NCBI RefSeq assembly: GCF_900167075.1
Contig: NZ_FUWH01000003.1
Location: forward strand, 62,001-126,000
Direction of reading: 5' to 3'
Source: Sediminibacterium ginsengisoli
Lineage (GTDB): Bacteria > Bacteroidota > Bacteroidia > Chitinophagales > Chitinophagaceae
Length of the DNA: 64,000 nt
Part shown: positions 50,609 to 60,029 of the stretch, piece after piece
How the letters are laid out: each line of letters begins with the position of its first letter
Numbering within the stretch: position 1 is the first letter of the stretch
The notes under the pieces: model-generated
Databases searched by the model: none
Told to the model about the DNA's origin: nothing
Seen by the model: the letters and a program-made list of their open reading frames with translations, nothing else
Position numbers and translations under genes: made by a program

Positions 50609-51421
50609 TTACCCGTTGATCTTGCGTCTTCTGCGCATATACAATACAAAGAAAGTGACCATGAGCACGATGATCAGCCAGAGCCAGCTCAGGTCTATGA
50701 TCTCGCGGAAAACGCCGCTTTTCTTGTGCTCGTCTTTCTCCAGCATCAGCAGCCCGATATCTTTCGCAAGCTTTCCTACCGATGCTGAATCAAGGCCATT
50801 GTAATAACCGCGCACTATGCGGTCGCGGTCCATCAGCACAAACCTGCTGGTATGTACAAAGTCAGGACTGATCGGCTCTTCGCTGAACTTGTCAACCTTC
50901 ATCTCCTCAAACGCAAAACGATAGATCGAATCCCTGTTGCCGGTAAGCATCCACCAGTTGTCGTGGTTCACACCAAAACGGTCGGCATAATCTTTCAGCA
51001 CACTCACCGAATCACGCTCAGGATCTATCGAAAAAGAGAGGAACTGTACAATAGACGTATCGATCCGGTTTCGGACATTACCACCTTTGATAAAGGATTG
51101 CTGCAGCCTGGACATATTCCTCGTCAGCTGCGGGCAGATACTGCGGCAACTCGTAAAGAAGAAATCAGCAACGATGATCTTGCCGGGGTTATTATAAAGG
51201 CTTACCGTATCTCCGAGCTGGTTCACCAGCCTGATATCTTTTGTTTTATGCCAGATGCTGTCTGTAACCATTTTACCGTTTTCCACGCGTGATACCACCG
51301 TATCCAGCAGGTATTTACGCGGCATGTCGACGGCGCCATCGCTCTTGTATTTCAAAACAAGATAACAGAACACCGGTATCAATACCGCCACGGCCAATCC
51401 TAATAGTGCTTTCTTGTTCAT
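50609..51421 (-). CDS. SCO1/SenC copper chaperone
   Basis: A 270-aa protein with an N-terminal membrane anchor (about 7-24), a thioredoxin-like domain with FFFTSCRSICPQL (Cys92 and Cys96) and the copper His189 in DFVHTSRFVLMD, and an extra C-terminal membrane helix (LSWLWLIIVLMVTFFVLYM) with a basic end. SCO proteins deliver copper to the CuA site of oxidase subunit II, which is encoded in the same cluster. The C-terminal anchor is unusual for SCO1 generally but seen in some Bacteroidota. Confidence 0.92.
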   Translation of the reverse strand: MNKKALLGLAVAVLIPVFCYLVLKYKSDGAVDMPRKYLLDTVVSRVENGKMVTDSIWHKTKDIRLVNQLGDTVSLYNNPGKIIVADFFFTSCRSICPQLTRNMSRLQQSFIKGGNVRNRIDTSIVQFLSFSIDPERDSVSVLKDYADRFGVNHDNWWMLTGNRDSIYRFAFEEMKVDKFSEEPISPDFVHTSRFVLMDRDRIVRGYYNGLDSASVGKLAKDIGLLMLEKDEHKKSGVFREIIDLSWLWLIIVLMVTFFVLYMRRRRKING

Positions 51422-51432
51422 AATTCACAGGT

Positions 51433-51464
51433 ATAAAAAAACCACCGCCTTAACAGCCGGTGGT
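51433..51464 (-). terminator. Intrinsic terminator downstream of the coxIV gene
   Basis: ACCACCG (51441-51447) pairs with CGGTGGT (51458-51464); on the minus strand the hairpin is followed by TTTTTT (51440-51435). It lies between coxIV and SCO1, so SCO1-DUF420 depends on read-through or an internal promoter. Confidence 0.75.
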
Positions 51465-51495
51465 TGATCAAAATATAGTTACAGATCTGTTAAGA

Positions 51496-51948
51496 TCAAT
51501 GATGACTACCTTTCTCTTCGGCTTTCTTTTCTGCCGGCTTTGCTTCTTCACCGTGGTGAGCCGCTTCTTTCTTTTCTACCTTGATCGTGCTCTGTTCTTT
51601 AAAATGCGGATCGTACGTGTTACGCAGGTGTCTGAAAGAGTTACCATCATAGAGGAATGCAATGATGAACCAGATGAATAATGCCAGGGGCACAACAATG
51701 GTCATGATCATATTCTTCAGTTCATGCTTCAGGTGCATGAAGTATGCAACAATGTAAAATGCTTTTGCCATCATCAGGATGATGATCGCGCCTTTACAAA
51801 AATGTCTCAGTCCTTCGCTTTCCATGCCGATCATCCAGAAACCGATGATCAGCTCAACGATGGTTAACACGGAAAGGATGATCGTTACCCGGATGATCTC
51901 TTTTTTTCCGCCACCGCCGTGTTCTTCGTGTGCTACTGTATGTTCCAT
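51496..51948 (-). CDS. Cytochrome c oxidase subunit IV-type protein
   Basis: A 150-aa protein with three hydrophobic segments (VTIILSVLTIVELIIGFWM, GAIIILMMAKAFYIVAYFM, IVVPLALFIWFIIAFLYDG) and the block YFMHLKHELKNM, typical of the small prokaryotic COX4 subunit. A charged, His-containing tail of about 35 residues follows. It is encoded after the two coxIII genes. Confidence 0.88.
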   Translation of the reverse strand: MEHTVAHEEHGGGGKKEIIRVTIILSVLTIVELIIGFWMIGMESEGLRHFCKGAIIILMMAKAFYIVAYFMHLKHELKNMIMTIVVPLALFIWFIIAFLYDGNSFRHLRNTYDPHFKEQSTIKVEKKEAAHHGEEAKPAEKKAEEKGSHH

Positions 51949-51991
51949 ATAATATCTTGTCGTTGGTTTGTAATGTGTTGATGCAGGTTGT

Positions 51992-52672
51992 TTAGATCAG
52001 GTAGAAACAGGTGAATACGAATACCCATACGAGATCTACAAAGTGCCAGTACAGACCGGCTTTTTCTATCATCAGGTAATGACCACGTTTTTCGAAAGTA
52101 TCACTCAGGGTCATGATCAGCATTACGATATTGATCACTACACCAGACAATACGTGGAAGCCGTGGAAACCGGTGATGGTAAAGAAGTAGTTGGTAAAGT
52201 TGGTAGATGATGCCGTTCCGTCAGCATTCGGGAAAGGATTGCTGCCCCACCATGCACCTTCGTGGAACAGGTGGTTCCACTCCCATGCCTGGCAACCCAG
52301 GAACGCCAGACCACCGATGATGGTCAGCACCAGGTTGATCACAACACCTCTTTTGTTCATCTCATGACCGGCTTTCACAGCAAGCACCATGGTAACGGAG
52401 CTGATGATCAGGATAAAGGTCATGATACTCACGAAAACGAGTGGCGCATGCACACCTTCCGGAGCAAAAGGGAAACTTCTGAACACCTCGTTCGGGTCAG
52501 GCCAGCCATTGGTTGAAAAACGGATGGTACCGTAAGAGATCAGGAATGCACCAAATGTGAAGGCATCACTCATCAGGAAGTACCACATCATCAGTTTGCC
52601 GTACTCTACATTGAAAGGGCTTTTGCCGCCACCCCACAATTTGGTTGTTGTTGCAGTTGTTGTGCTTGACAT
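51992..52672 (-). CDS. Cytochrome c oxidase subunit III, first copy
   Basis: A 226-aa subunit III with the conserved GFHGFHVLSGVVINIV helix, KLMMWYFLMSDAFTFGAFLI and the C-terminal AGLYWHFVDLVWVFVFTCFY. Starting at ATG 52672 removes four residues of a TTG-started alternative. It differs from the neighbouring 192-aa copy, so the two are a divergent pair and may occupy different places or assemble jointly. Confidence 0.92.
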   Translation of the reverse strand: MSSTTTATTTKLWGGGKSPFNVEYGKLMMWYFLMSDAFTFGAFLISYGTIRFSTNGWPDPNEVFRSFPFAPEGVHAPLVFVSIMTFILIISSVTMVLAVKAGHEMNKRGVVINLVLTIIGGLAFLGCQAWEWNHLFHEGAWWGSNPFPNADGTASSTNFTNYFFTITGFHGFHVLSGVVINIVMLIMTLSDTFEKRGHYLMIEKAGLYWHFVDLVWVFVFTCFYLI

Positions 52673-52750
52673 GATTACACTCAAAATTTCGTTACAAAAA
52701 TATTGGCTAGTGTTTAAAAAAGGTGCGGCAGGCGCAACTTTTTTCAGGAC

Positions 52751-53329
52751 CTATCCTATCCAGCTATAAAAAATAAAAAGGTATATCCACAGTACATCTA
52801 CAAAATGCCAGTATATGCCCGCAATCTCAACCGGCACGCTGTTATAGCTCTTCACCTGCGTACGGAATGCACGTGCAAAGATCACCAGTAACGCTACCAC
52901 TCCACCCAGTACGTGCAGCATGTGCAATGCCGTGATCACGAACAGGAATGATGCCGATGAGTTGCTTTTCGGTCCTATCAGTGCTATGCCATGTCCTTCC
53001 AGGTCCATAAACCCGAAATACTGCATCACCAGGAACGTCACACCCAATGCCGCAGTTGCGGTAATCAGTGTTCTGTAACGGCTCATTTCCCTTGCTTTGA
53101 ATGCTTTGGTTGCCAGGTGCATCGTAAGACTGCTCAGCAGGATCACAATGGTTGACACCCAGAAGATCTTCGGCAATTCGAATGCCAGCCAGTTGCTCTG
53201 GTTCTTTTTTACAATATAGGCGCTCGTTAAGCCTGCAAACATCATCACAATGCTACCCATGGCCACCCATAAGGTAAACTTATGCGGATGTATGCGTTGT
53301 GGTTGTTTTGTATGTAATGCAGTCATCAT
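52751..53329 (-). CDS. Cytochrome c oxidase subunit III-like, second copy
   Basis: A 192-aa subunit III-type protein, shorter at the N-terminus than the neighbour, with five hydrophobic segments, ALHMLHVLGGVVALLVIFA and IAGIYWHFVDVLWIYLFIFY. Paired short/long subunit III genes are usual in Bacteroidota caa3-type oxidase clusters. Confidence 0.9.
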   Translation of the reverse strand: MMTALHTKQPQRIHPHKFTLWVAMGSIVMMFAGLTSAYIVKKNQSNWLAFELPKIFWVSTIVILLSSLTMHLATKAFKAREMSRYRTLITATAALGVTFLVMQYFGFMDLEGHGIALIGPKSNSSASFLFVITALHMLHVLGGVVALLVIFARAFRTQVKSYNSVPVEIAGIYWHFVDVLWIYLFIFYSWIG

Positions 53330-53376
53330 ACTTTAAAATTTAATCGTTCAAATTCATTTTCACTTCGCGGCTGCGA

Positions 53377-54300
53377 TCATCCCATCTGTCCTATCTTATC
53401 CGCCAGCATCGCCAGTAATACGATCGGCAGGTAGATATAGCTGCTGAACATCACTCTTCTCGCCGCTTTTACGTCCATCTCTTTATACAATCTCAGGCTT
53501 TGTACTACCATGAACAGGTTACATGCCAGCAGGATCCACATGCTTGTCTGTCCTGTAAGTCCGAAATAATACGGCAGTACACCTACCGGTATCATCAGCA
53601 CAGAGTACATAACAGCCTGCAGTGCCGTGAATTTGGTCGGTCCCTTATCCGCCGGCAGCAGTTTGAACCCTGCTTTACTGTAATCCGTATGCGCAACCCA
53701 GGCAATTGCCCAGAAATGGGGGAACTGCCACAGGAACTGTATCCCGAATAAGATCCAGCCACCGGCACTGAAATCGTCATTCCCGGCCACCCAGCCGATC
53801 AGGCAGGGTAATGCTCCGGGAAACGCACCCACCAGTACTGCGATCGAATTGATCTTTTTCAGCGGCGTATAGATGTACGCATAAAGAAAAAGACTGAACG
53901 CTGAAAGCAATGCAGCCGACAGGTTAAAAAAGTACCACATCATCAGTACACCCATGATGCCGGCCAGTAAGGCAAACACATAAGCTTCCTGCTGACTCAT
54001 CCTTCCATTCGCCACCGGTCGTTTTCCGGTACGTTTCATCATGGCATCCGTATCTTTCTCCACTGCCTGGTTGATCGCATTAGCGCTCCCGGTAACCAGC
54101 ATGCCCGCAATAAAAAGAACTACGATCATACCCCAGTCGTACACCACTACTTTAGGTGCCAGCAGGTAGCAGATCACACAGGAGAAAACCACAGTAAAAC
54201 TCAGCGTGAACTTGATCAGCTGAAAATAATCTCTCATTTTCGCGGCAAGCGAGAATGAAACAGAATCTGATGTGTCCGCGGTTTTCGTCATTTCATTCAT
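53377..54300 (-). CDS. cyoE: Protoheme IX farnesyltransferase (heme O synthase)
   Basis: A 307-aa UbiA-family membrane enzyme that adds farnesyl to heme B, making heme O for the oxidase. The polyprenyl-diphosphate site is NAINQAVEKDTDAMM followed by RTGKRP; the second Asp motif region lies near the WAIAWVAHTDYSKAG block. About eight or nine membrane segments. ATG 54300 is chosen over an upstream TTG. It follows a terminator, so it may have its own promoter. Confidence 0.94.
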   Translation of the reverse strand: MNEMTKTADTSDSVSFSLAAKMRDYFQLIKFTLSFTVVFSCVICYLLAPKVVVYDWGMIVVLFIAGMLVTGSANAINQAVEKDTDAMMKRTGKRPVANGRMSQQEAYVFALLAGIMGVLMMWYFFNLSAALLSAFSLFLYAYIYTPLKKINSIAVLVGAFPGALPCLIGWVAGNDDFSAGGWILFGIQFLWQFPHFWAIAWVAHTDYSKAGFKLLPADKGPTKFTALQAVMYSVLMIPVGVLPYYFGLTGQTSMWILLACNLFMVVQSLRLYKEMDVKAARRVMFSSYIYLPIVLLAMLADKIGQMG

Positions 54301-54321
54301 TTGTTGACACAAACAACAATC

Positions 54322-54353
54322 TTAAAAACAATGCCCTGATCTTCTCAGGGCAT
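54322..54353 (-). terminator. Intrinsic terminator after coxI
   Basis: ATGCCCTGA (54331-54339) pairs exactly with TCAGGGCAT (54345-54353); on the minus strand it is followed by TGTTTTT. It divides actB-coxI from the cyoE-coxIII part. Confidence 0.85.
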
Positions 54354-54409
54354 TTATAGTATCATTGACCGGTATAGCAGCGTTACTGCGCAGCCATACC
54401 GGTTGTAGT

Positions 54410-56224
54410 TTAATGATGACTTTCGTCGGCCCCTACCGGTGTTGTCTGCGGGATGAAATCATGCCCGTCCTTACCGTAATCATATGCCCAGCGGTGTACT
54501 TCAGGAATCTCTCCGGGCCAGTTACCGTGGCCAGGATTGATTGGTGTAGTCCACTCGAGTGTATTTGATTGCCACGGATTCTGCGTAGTCACTTTTCTGC
54601 CCTTGAAAATAGAGTAGAAGAAGTTGAACAGGAACAGCAGCTGTACTGCGAATACGATGATCGCAACGGTGCTGATAAACCTGTTGAGCTCCAGGAACTG
54701 CTTGAAGCTTTCCCAGTTGGAGTAATCGTAATAACGACGCGGCATACCTGCCAGACCTTCGTAGTGCATTGGCCAGAAGATCAGGTAAGCTCCCGCCAGG
54801 GTTACCCAGAAATGGATATACGCCAGCGAGTTGTTGAGGTAACGGCCGTACATTTTAGGGAACCAGTGGTACACGCCGGCGAACATTCCGAACATGGAAG
54901 CCACGCCCATCACAATGTGGAAGTGCGCAATTACGAAATATGTATCATGGAGGTGGATATCCAGTGCTGAGTTACCCAGCCAGATACCGGTAAGACCCCC
55001 GGAGATGAACAGGCTCACGAAACCGATGGCGAACAGCATACCCGGTGTAAAGCGGATATTACCTCTCCATAATGTCGTTAACCAGTTGAATACCTTGATA
55101 GCAGATGGTACCGCGATCAGTAGCGTAAGTAATACGAAGATCGATCCGAGGAAAGGATTCAGACCCGTTACGAACATGTGGTGTGCCCATACAAGGAACG
55201 CCAGGATCGCGATCGCGAATAATGATCCTACCATGGCCATGTAACCGAAGATCGGCTTACGTGAATTCACAGACAGGATCTCTGATGCCATACCCATGGC
55301 CGGCAGCAGGATGATATATACCTCAGGGTGACCCAGGAACCAGAACAAGTGCTGGTACAGGATTGCGCTACCGCCTTCATTCGGCAATGCGCCCACACCG
55401 GTAATAAAGATATCCGACAGGTAGAAGCTTGTTCCGAAGTTACGGTCGAAGATCAGCAGGATGAAACCTGAGAACAGTACAGGGAATGACAGTACACCCA
55501 GTACGGCAGTGAAGAACAGCGCCCAGATAGTGAGCGGCATTCTTGTCATACTCATCCCTTTTGTACGCATGTTCAGGATCGTTGCGATATAGTTCAGACC
55601 ACCCAGCAGTGAAGACACTACGAAGAGCGCCATCGCGATGAGCCAGAGATCCATACCTGTTTTAGAACCTTTGGAAGCGTCTCCCAGCGCACTGAGCGGC
55701 GGGTAAGCCGTCCAACCGCCACTGAAAGGCCCGGTTTCAACGAACATGGAAGAAAGCATTACAATGCTCGCTGCAAAGAAGAACCAGTAGCTGAGCATGT
55801 TCATGAACGGAGAGGCCATATCCCTTGCTCCGATCTGCAATGGAATGAGGAAGTTGGCGAATGTACCGCTCAGACCTGCTGTAAGTACGAAGAACACCAG
55901 CACGGTACCGTGTGTGGTAACGAGGGCGTAATATGCTTCATCGGAAATACGGCCGCCTTTTGCCCATTTACCCAGGATGTCTTCCAGCCATGGGAAAGTA
56001 GACTCAGGATAGCCGAGCTGTAAACGGAAAAACACACTCATCAGGCCTCCCAATATAGCCCACACCATACCCGTGATCAGGAATTGCTTCGCGATCATTT
56101 TGTGGTCCTGGCTGAAAACATATTTCGAGATGAATGTTTCATGATGGTGGTGCTCATGATGATGATCATCATGCGCTCCATGTGCCAGGTCTGAATGTGC
56201 GTGCAATACTGCTTCGTTACTCAT
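54410..56224 (-). CDS. ctaD: Cytochrome c oxidase subunit I
   Basis: A 604-aa heme-copper oxidase subunit with about 12 to 13 membrane segments. Key residues: TTHGTVLVFFVLTAG (low-spin heme His), FLGHPEVYIILLP (the CuB His with the cross-linked Tyr), WAHHMFVTG (CuB His pair) and HDTYFVIAHFHIVMG (heme a3 and heme a His). A His-rich N-terminal stretch (HSDLAHGAHDDHHHEHHHH) precedes the first helix. The enzyme reduces oxygen to water and pumps protons. Confidence 0.97.
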   Translation of the reverse strand: MSNEAVLHAHSDLAHGAHDDHHHEHHHHETFISKYVFSQDHKMIAKQFLITGMVWAILGGLMSVFFRLQLGYPESTFPWLEDILGKWAKGGRISDEAYYALVTTHGTVLVFFVLTAGLSGTFANFLIPLQIGARDMASPFMNMLSYWFFFAASIVMLSSMFVETGPFSGGWTAYPPLSALGDASKGSKTGMDLWLIAMALFVVSSLLGGLNYIATILNMRTKGMSMTRMPLTIWALFFTAVLGVLSFPVLFSGFILLIFDRNFGTSFYLSDIFITGVGALPNEGGSAILYQHLFWFLGHPEVYIILLPAMGMASEILSVNSRKPIFGYMAMVGSLFAIAILAFLVWAHHMFVTGLNPFLGSIFVLLTLLIAVPSAIKVFNWLTTLWRGNIRFTPGMLFAIGFVSLFISGGLTGIWLGNSALDIHLHDTYFVIAHFHIVMGVASMFGMFAGVYHWFPKMYGRYLNNSLAYIHFWVTLAGAYLIFWPMHYEGLAGMPRRYYDYSNWESFKQFLELNRFISTVAIIVFAVQLLFLFNFFYSIFKGRKVTTQNPWQSNTLEWTTPINPGHGNWPGEIPEVHRWAYDYGKDGHDFIPQTTPVGADESHH

Positions 56225-56282
56225 ACAATATTCTTTAATTTCTATTCGATAAATCGTACCGTAATTAAACGGCTTGGCTCAT

Positions 56283-57353
56283 TTATAATTTGGCAGCTGC
56301 TTTTGCTGCGGTATCGGCTGTTTTTGCCGCTACTGTTTTTGTGGTGTCTGCCTTGGCTGCTGCAGGGTCCTTATCCGGGAATACATCCAGGTAGTTAGGT
56401 TTCTGCTTTGCCATGTACAGGTCGTATTCTGCCTGTTCTACCACTTCAATCACACCTTTCATGGAGTAGTGACCGTTACCGCACATCTGGTCGCAGCTGA
56501 TCTCGTACACAAAGTTAGGATTACCGGTGATCTCCTTCATCTCTTTGGTGGTGTATTTAGGCGTAAACCACATGGTTGTAGGGATACCCGGAACCGCATC
56601 CATTTTCAGGCGGAAATGCGACAGACCTACGTCGTGGATCACATCCCTTGAACCGATGATCAGTTTTACCGGCCTTCCTTTCACCAGGTAAAGCGTTTGT
56701 TCGGTTACGATATCGTCGTGACTGAGTTCATCTTCCCAGATCAGACCAAGTACGTTGTTGGCAGGATCGATGTTGCGGAAGTATTTCTTACCGAAAGCAC
56801 CGTCTTTTCCAGGATACCTGAAGATCCAGCCGAATTGTTTCCCTGTCACTTCCACTACTGCAGCATTCTGCGGTGGTTCACCGGTGAACAGGAACCAGTT
56901 ACGTAAACCGATGATTACCAGTACAGTAAGTGTTACGGCAGGGATAATGGTCCAGATCAGTTCCAGTGTATTGCTATGCGGGAAGAAGAATACTTTTCTT
57001 TTTTCAGTCTCCTGGTATTTATACGCAAACCAGAAAAGGATGATCTGGGTGAGCACAAATACGATTCCGGTTACGGCCAATGTAACCCATAACATAGAGT
57101 CTACCCTTTCACCCTCCACGCTGGCAGAGCCATGCGGTAAAAGTGTTTTGCCATAGTACAGTTTGTTGCAGTACCATACACCGATCAATCCCAGAACAAG
57201 GAAAACGATCATTAAAAACCCGTTGATCTTGTTGTTCTGTTTCCGGCTTACTTCTTCGCCTTTCAGCACGGATACATACTCACTGGCTTTGGCGATCTGG
57301 AAGATCACAACAAAAATCAGTACGATCACAGCTATGGTTAAAAACATTGTCAT
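56283..57353 (-). CDS. ctaC: Cytochrome c oxidase subunit II
   Basis: A 356-aa subunit with N-terminal membrane helices at about 4-22, 45-62 and 88-110 and a further one near 130-150. The CuA site is in the periplasmic domain: H240, C287, C291, H295 and M298 (ISCDQMCGNGHYSMKG). There is no cytochrome c domain fused at the C-terminus; instead an Ala/Lys-rich tail. It accepts electrons from the monoheme ActE or another cytochrome c. Confidence 0.95.
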   Translation of the reverse strand: MTMFLTIAVIVLIFVVIFQIAKASEYVSVLKGEEVSRKQNNKINGFLMIVFLVLGLIGVWYCNKLYYGKTLLPHGSASVEGERVDSMLWVTLAVTGIVFVLTQIILFWFAYKYQETEKRKVFFFPHSNTLELIWTIIPAVTLTVLVIIGLRNWFLFTGEPPQNAAVVEVTGKQFGWIFRYPGKDGAFGKKYFRNIDPANNVLGLIWEDELSHDDIVTEQTLYLVKGRPVKLIIGSRDVIHDVGLSHFRLKMDAVPGIPTTMWFTPKYTTKEMKEITGNPNFVYEISCDQMCGNGHYSMKGVIEVVEQAEYDLYMAKQKPNYLDVFPDKDPAAAKADTTKTVAAKTADTAAKAAAKL

Positions 57354-57399
57354 AACGCTATCAATATTTTCTTAATTCTAAATGATACTTCTATACTTG

Positions 57400-58632
57400 T
57401 TATACCTGGTGTATGATACTTTCTTTCATGAATGGGTGATACTTTGGAACCAGTGGCTTGCTGGCGAGCGAGCGTCCTGTAAAGTATATCATCAGACCAA
57501 CAAATAAGCTGAGAATTCCGAAATCGAGCCAGCCGAGCGATACATGCTCTTTGGAAAGGCTGCCCATCACCATCTGGTAGAAATCGATCCAGTGACCGAA
57601 AATGATCAGTACGGCCATGAATGTTACCAGGGTATAGTTCCTCTTCGCAGAGCGTTTCATCAGGATCAGGATCGGGCAAACGAAATTGATGATGAGGTTC
57701 AGGAAGAAGATTCCCTTGTATGGCCCCTGCACACGGTGTTTGAAGTATACGGTTTCCTCAGGAATGTTCGCATACCAGATCAGCATGTATTGTGAGAACC
57801 AGAGATAAGTCCAGAAGATAGAGAACGCAAACATGAACTTACCGATATCGTGCAGGTGTTCCTGGCCGGTGAGCTCCAGGTAACCTTTATTTTTCATGTA
57901 TATTACCCATAATGCGATCAGTGACATACCTGATACGAATGAGCTTGCAAATGTGTACCAGCTGTACATGGTAGAATACCAGTGTGCATCGATACTCATC
58001 ATCCAGAGCCATGGGATGGTTGATCCTACTGTAAGACCGAACCAGGCCAGGAACAGGGAAGCGCGTACAGTGTTCCTCCAGATAAAGCTGGCGCCTTTTT
58101 CAGCATCCATCGGTGCTTCATCCGCCTCGCGGCTGATCTGACGCATTCTCCAGCCCAGCAGGCTCCACAGACCGATAGCCAGTGTTGTCCAGATCAGGAA
58201 GAATTTTGCATTCAGGAAGCCGGCCTTTCCTTTCAGGATCGGGTCAGCAGCTACTGCATCATGATCGAGCCAGTGGTAGATATGGTGTTTATCGCTTACT
58301 ACAACATAAACCAGCACGATGAATGTGATGGAACCAAAAATAGGTACCATGGCTGATATGGCTTCCGGGATACGGCGGAACGACTGCTGCCAGCCGCCCA
58401 TTGCCAGTGTGGTAACACAGATAAAGAACATTGCGGCATTACAAACCAGTGTCCAGAAGATCGTATTGTACATGAGTGTTCCCCAGAACTGAACCTGCTC
58501 GTGCTCGTCTGAGCTGAAGCCTTTCGTAAACAGCCCGGTCAGTAATGCAACCAAACCTACGCCTATCAGGGCCAGTGACCAGGTTTTCATTTTTGCGGGG
58601 ATCTCAAATTGCAATTTGATAGATGCCATCAT
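57400..58632 (-). CDS. actF: Alternative complex III subunit ActF
   Basis: A 410-aa membrane protein with about ten hydrophobic segments, of the NrfD-like quinol-binding type. Blocks FIWRNTVRASLFLAWFGL and KFMFAFSIFWTYLWFSQYML plus FKHRVQGPYKGIFFLNLI mark the ActF family. It forms part of the quinol-oxidising, proton-related core of ACIII with ActC. The order actB-C-D-E-F followed by cox genes is the standard Bacteroidota layout. Confidence 0.92.
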   Translation of the reverse strand: MMASIKLQFEIPAKMKTWSLALIGVGLVALLTGLFTKGFSSDEHEQVQFWGTLMYNTIFWTLVCNAAMFFICVTTLAMGGWQQSFRRIPEAISAMVPIFGSITFIVLVYVVVSDKHHIYHWLDHDAVAADPILKGKAGFLNAKFFLIWTTLAIGLWSLLGWRMRQISREADEAPMDAEKGASFIWRNTVRASLFLAWFGLTVGSTIPWLWMMSIDAHWYSTMYSWYTFASSFVSGMSLIALWVIYMKNKGYLELTGQEHLHDIGKFMFAFSIFWTYLWFSQYMLIWYANIPEETVYFKHRVQGPYKGIFFLNLIINFVCPILILMKRSAKRNYTLVTFMAVLIIFGHWIDFYQMVMGSLSKEHVSLGWLDFGILSLFVGLMIYFTGRSLASKPLVPKYHPFMKESIIHQV

Positions 58633-58684
58633 TAATCTTTTATATCAGTTAGTACTGTTCCTCTCTTGGCGGAACGGATCAAAT

Positions 58685-59320
58685 TTATTTTTTAGCTGTT
58701 GCATCTGCTGCTGCTGGTGCTGCGGCTGATGCTTTTGCTGCGATCTGTTTGTTCTTAATATACTTTATCACCATCCAGCGCTGCTTGCGGTTCAGCTGCG
58801 ATGCGTAAGAACCCATGAGGTTCTTTCCGTAGGTTACGGAATAGAACATCTGTCCTTCAGGCATTACAGAAACGATCGGATCGCCGATCAGGTTCTTCGG
58901 TGCTGCAGGATAAGGTCCGTTACCTTCTTTCCAGAGCGGTCCGTTACCGTCCAGTTTGGCACCATGACAGATACCGCAGTTGATATCGTATAAACGAACA
59001 GCTTCCTTGGTTTCATCTGCAGAGAGCGAATCATAAGGATTCTTTACTGCGCGTGAAGCATAATATTGTGTTGTATCACCCGGCTGGTCTTTCGCAATAT
59101 GGAAAGGCATTTCCTCGCCACGTGCAATGGTTCCGGCTACGGGCATTGCAGTGTAATGGATAATCTTCTCTGCCAGGTTGCTGTGGTCCGCATAGGTTTC
59201 GTATGCACGGCTATAAGCCATGTCAGGCATATAGATCTTTCCTGGCTTACGTTTTATATCGCTGCAGCTCACGATCACTGCGGCGGAAGACAAAACAGCT
59301 ATGATAGATAATTTATTCAT
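58685..59320 (-). CDS. actE: Alternative complex III monoheme cytochrome c ActE
   Basis: A 211-aa lipoprotein (lipobox VSCS, Cys19) with one heme site, C115-G-I-C118-H119, and a downstream Met region (SVMPEGQMFYSVTYG) that can supply the axial ligand. The C-terminal tail is Ala/Lys rich. It carries electrons within or out of ACIII toward the oxidase. Confidence 0.94.
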   Translation of the reverse strand: MNKLSIIAVLSSAAVIVSCSDIKRKPGKIYMPDMAYSRAYETYADHSNLAEKIIHYTAMPVAGTIARGEEMPFHIAKDQPGDTTQYYASRAVKNPYDSLSADETKEAVRLYDINCGICHGAKLDGNGPLWKEGNGPYPAAPKNLIGDPIVSVMPEGQMFYSVTYGKNLMGSYASQLNRKQRWMVIKYIKNKQIAAKASAAAPAAADATAKK

Positions 59321-59339
59321 CGTCGTTCTATTCTATTGA

Positions 59340-59930
59340 TTATGCAGCTGCAATTTGTTTGTTTTCGAAAGGCATTTCGTCTTTATCGTAGCGGCCGATC
59401 CACCAGCCTTCTTCCACGAACTGCACGTCTGTTTCAACAGCGCCGTTTGCAGAAAGGAATGCGGTGAGTTCTTCCGTATTGGTCTTGTCAGTGCATTCGA
59501 TCACCATTACAAACAGGTCATCTGTTGCCCTTGCATGGAAATGGTGTTTTTTCACGAAAGGAGCCAGCTGGCACAGGTAGCAGAATGTAAGCACCATGCC
59601 TACTGCCGCGAACAGTACGGTCAGCTCGAATGTGATCGGGATCCAGGCTGGTAAGGCAAAATTCGGTTTACCACCAATGTTCAGCGGCCAGTCTTTGGTG
59701 AAGATCCAGCTGATACAGCTCAACGCTGTTGTGGTTCCGGTAATGCCATAAATAAAACCTGCAGTATGAAGGCTTGTTTCACGCATTCCGAGTGCATGAT
59801 CCAGTCCGTGCACGGGGAAAGGCGTGTATACATCCTGTATTTTATACCCCGATGTGCGTACTTTCTTCACCGCAGGGAACAGGACCGCCTCATCATTAAA
59901 ACAGCCTACTACGAATTTCTTTTTTGCCAT
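59340..59930 (-). CDS. actD: Alternative complex III subunit ActD (DUF3341)
   Basis: A 196-aa protein with two membrane segments (TAGFIYGITGTTTALSCISW and FELTVLFAAVGMVLTFCYL) and the DUF3341 start VGCFNDEAVLFPAVKKVRTS, followed by DVYTPFPVHGLD. It is an accessory membrane subunit. Confidence 0.93.
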   Translation of the reverse strand: MAKKKFVVGCFNDEAVLFPAVKKVRTSGYKIQDVYTPFPVHGLDHALGMRETSLHTAGFIYGITGTTTALSCISWIFTKDWPLNIGGKPNFALPAWIPITFELTVLFAAVGMVLTFCYLCQLAPFVKKHHFHARATDDLFVMVIECTDKTNTEELTAFLSANGAVETDVQFVEEGWWIGRYDKDEMPFENKQIAAA

Positions 59931-59984
59931 GTTTTTTTAGCTTTTGGCTTTCAGCGCTTGCTGCCAGCTTTTTATCCAAACACC

Positions 59985-60001
59985 GCGGTTACATGAACCG
60001 C
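59985..60001. other. Intercistronic hairpin between actC and actD
   Basis: GCGGTT pairs with AACCGC around ACATG. There is no T-tract on the minus strand, so it may be an RNA processing or stability element. Confidence 0.4.
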
Positions 60002-60029
60002 AGCTAAAAATCTTTTTTCAACCCGGCGC

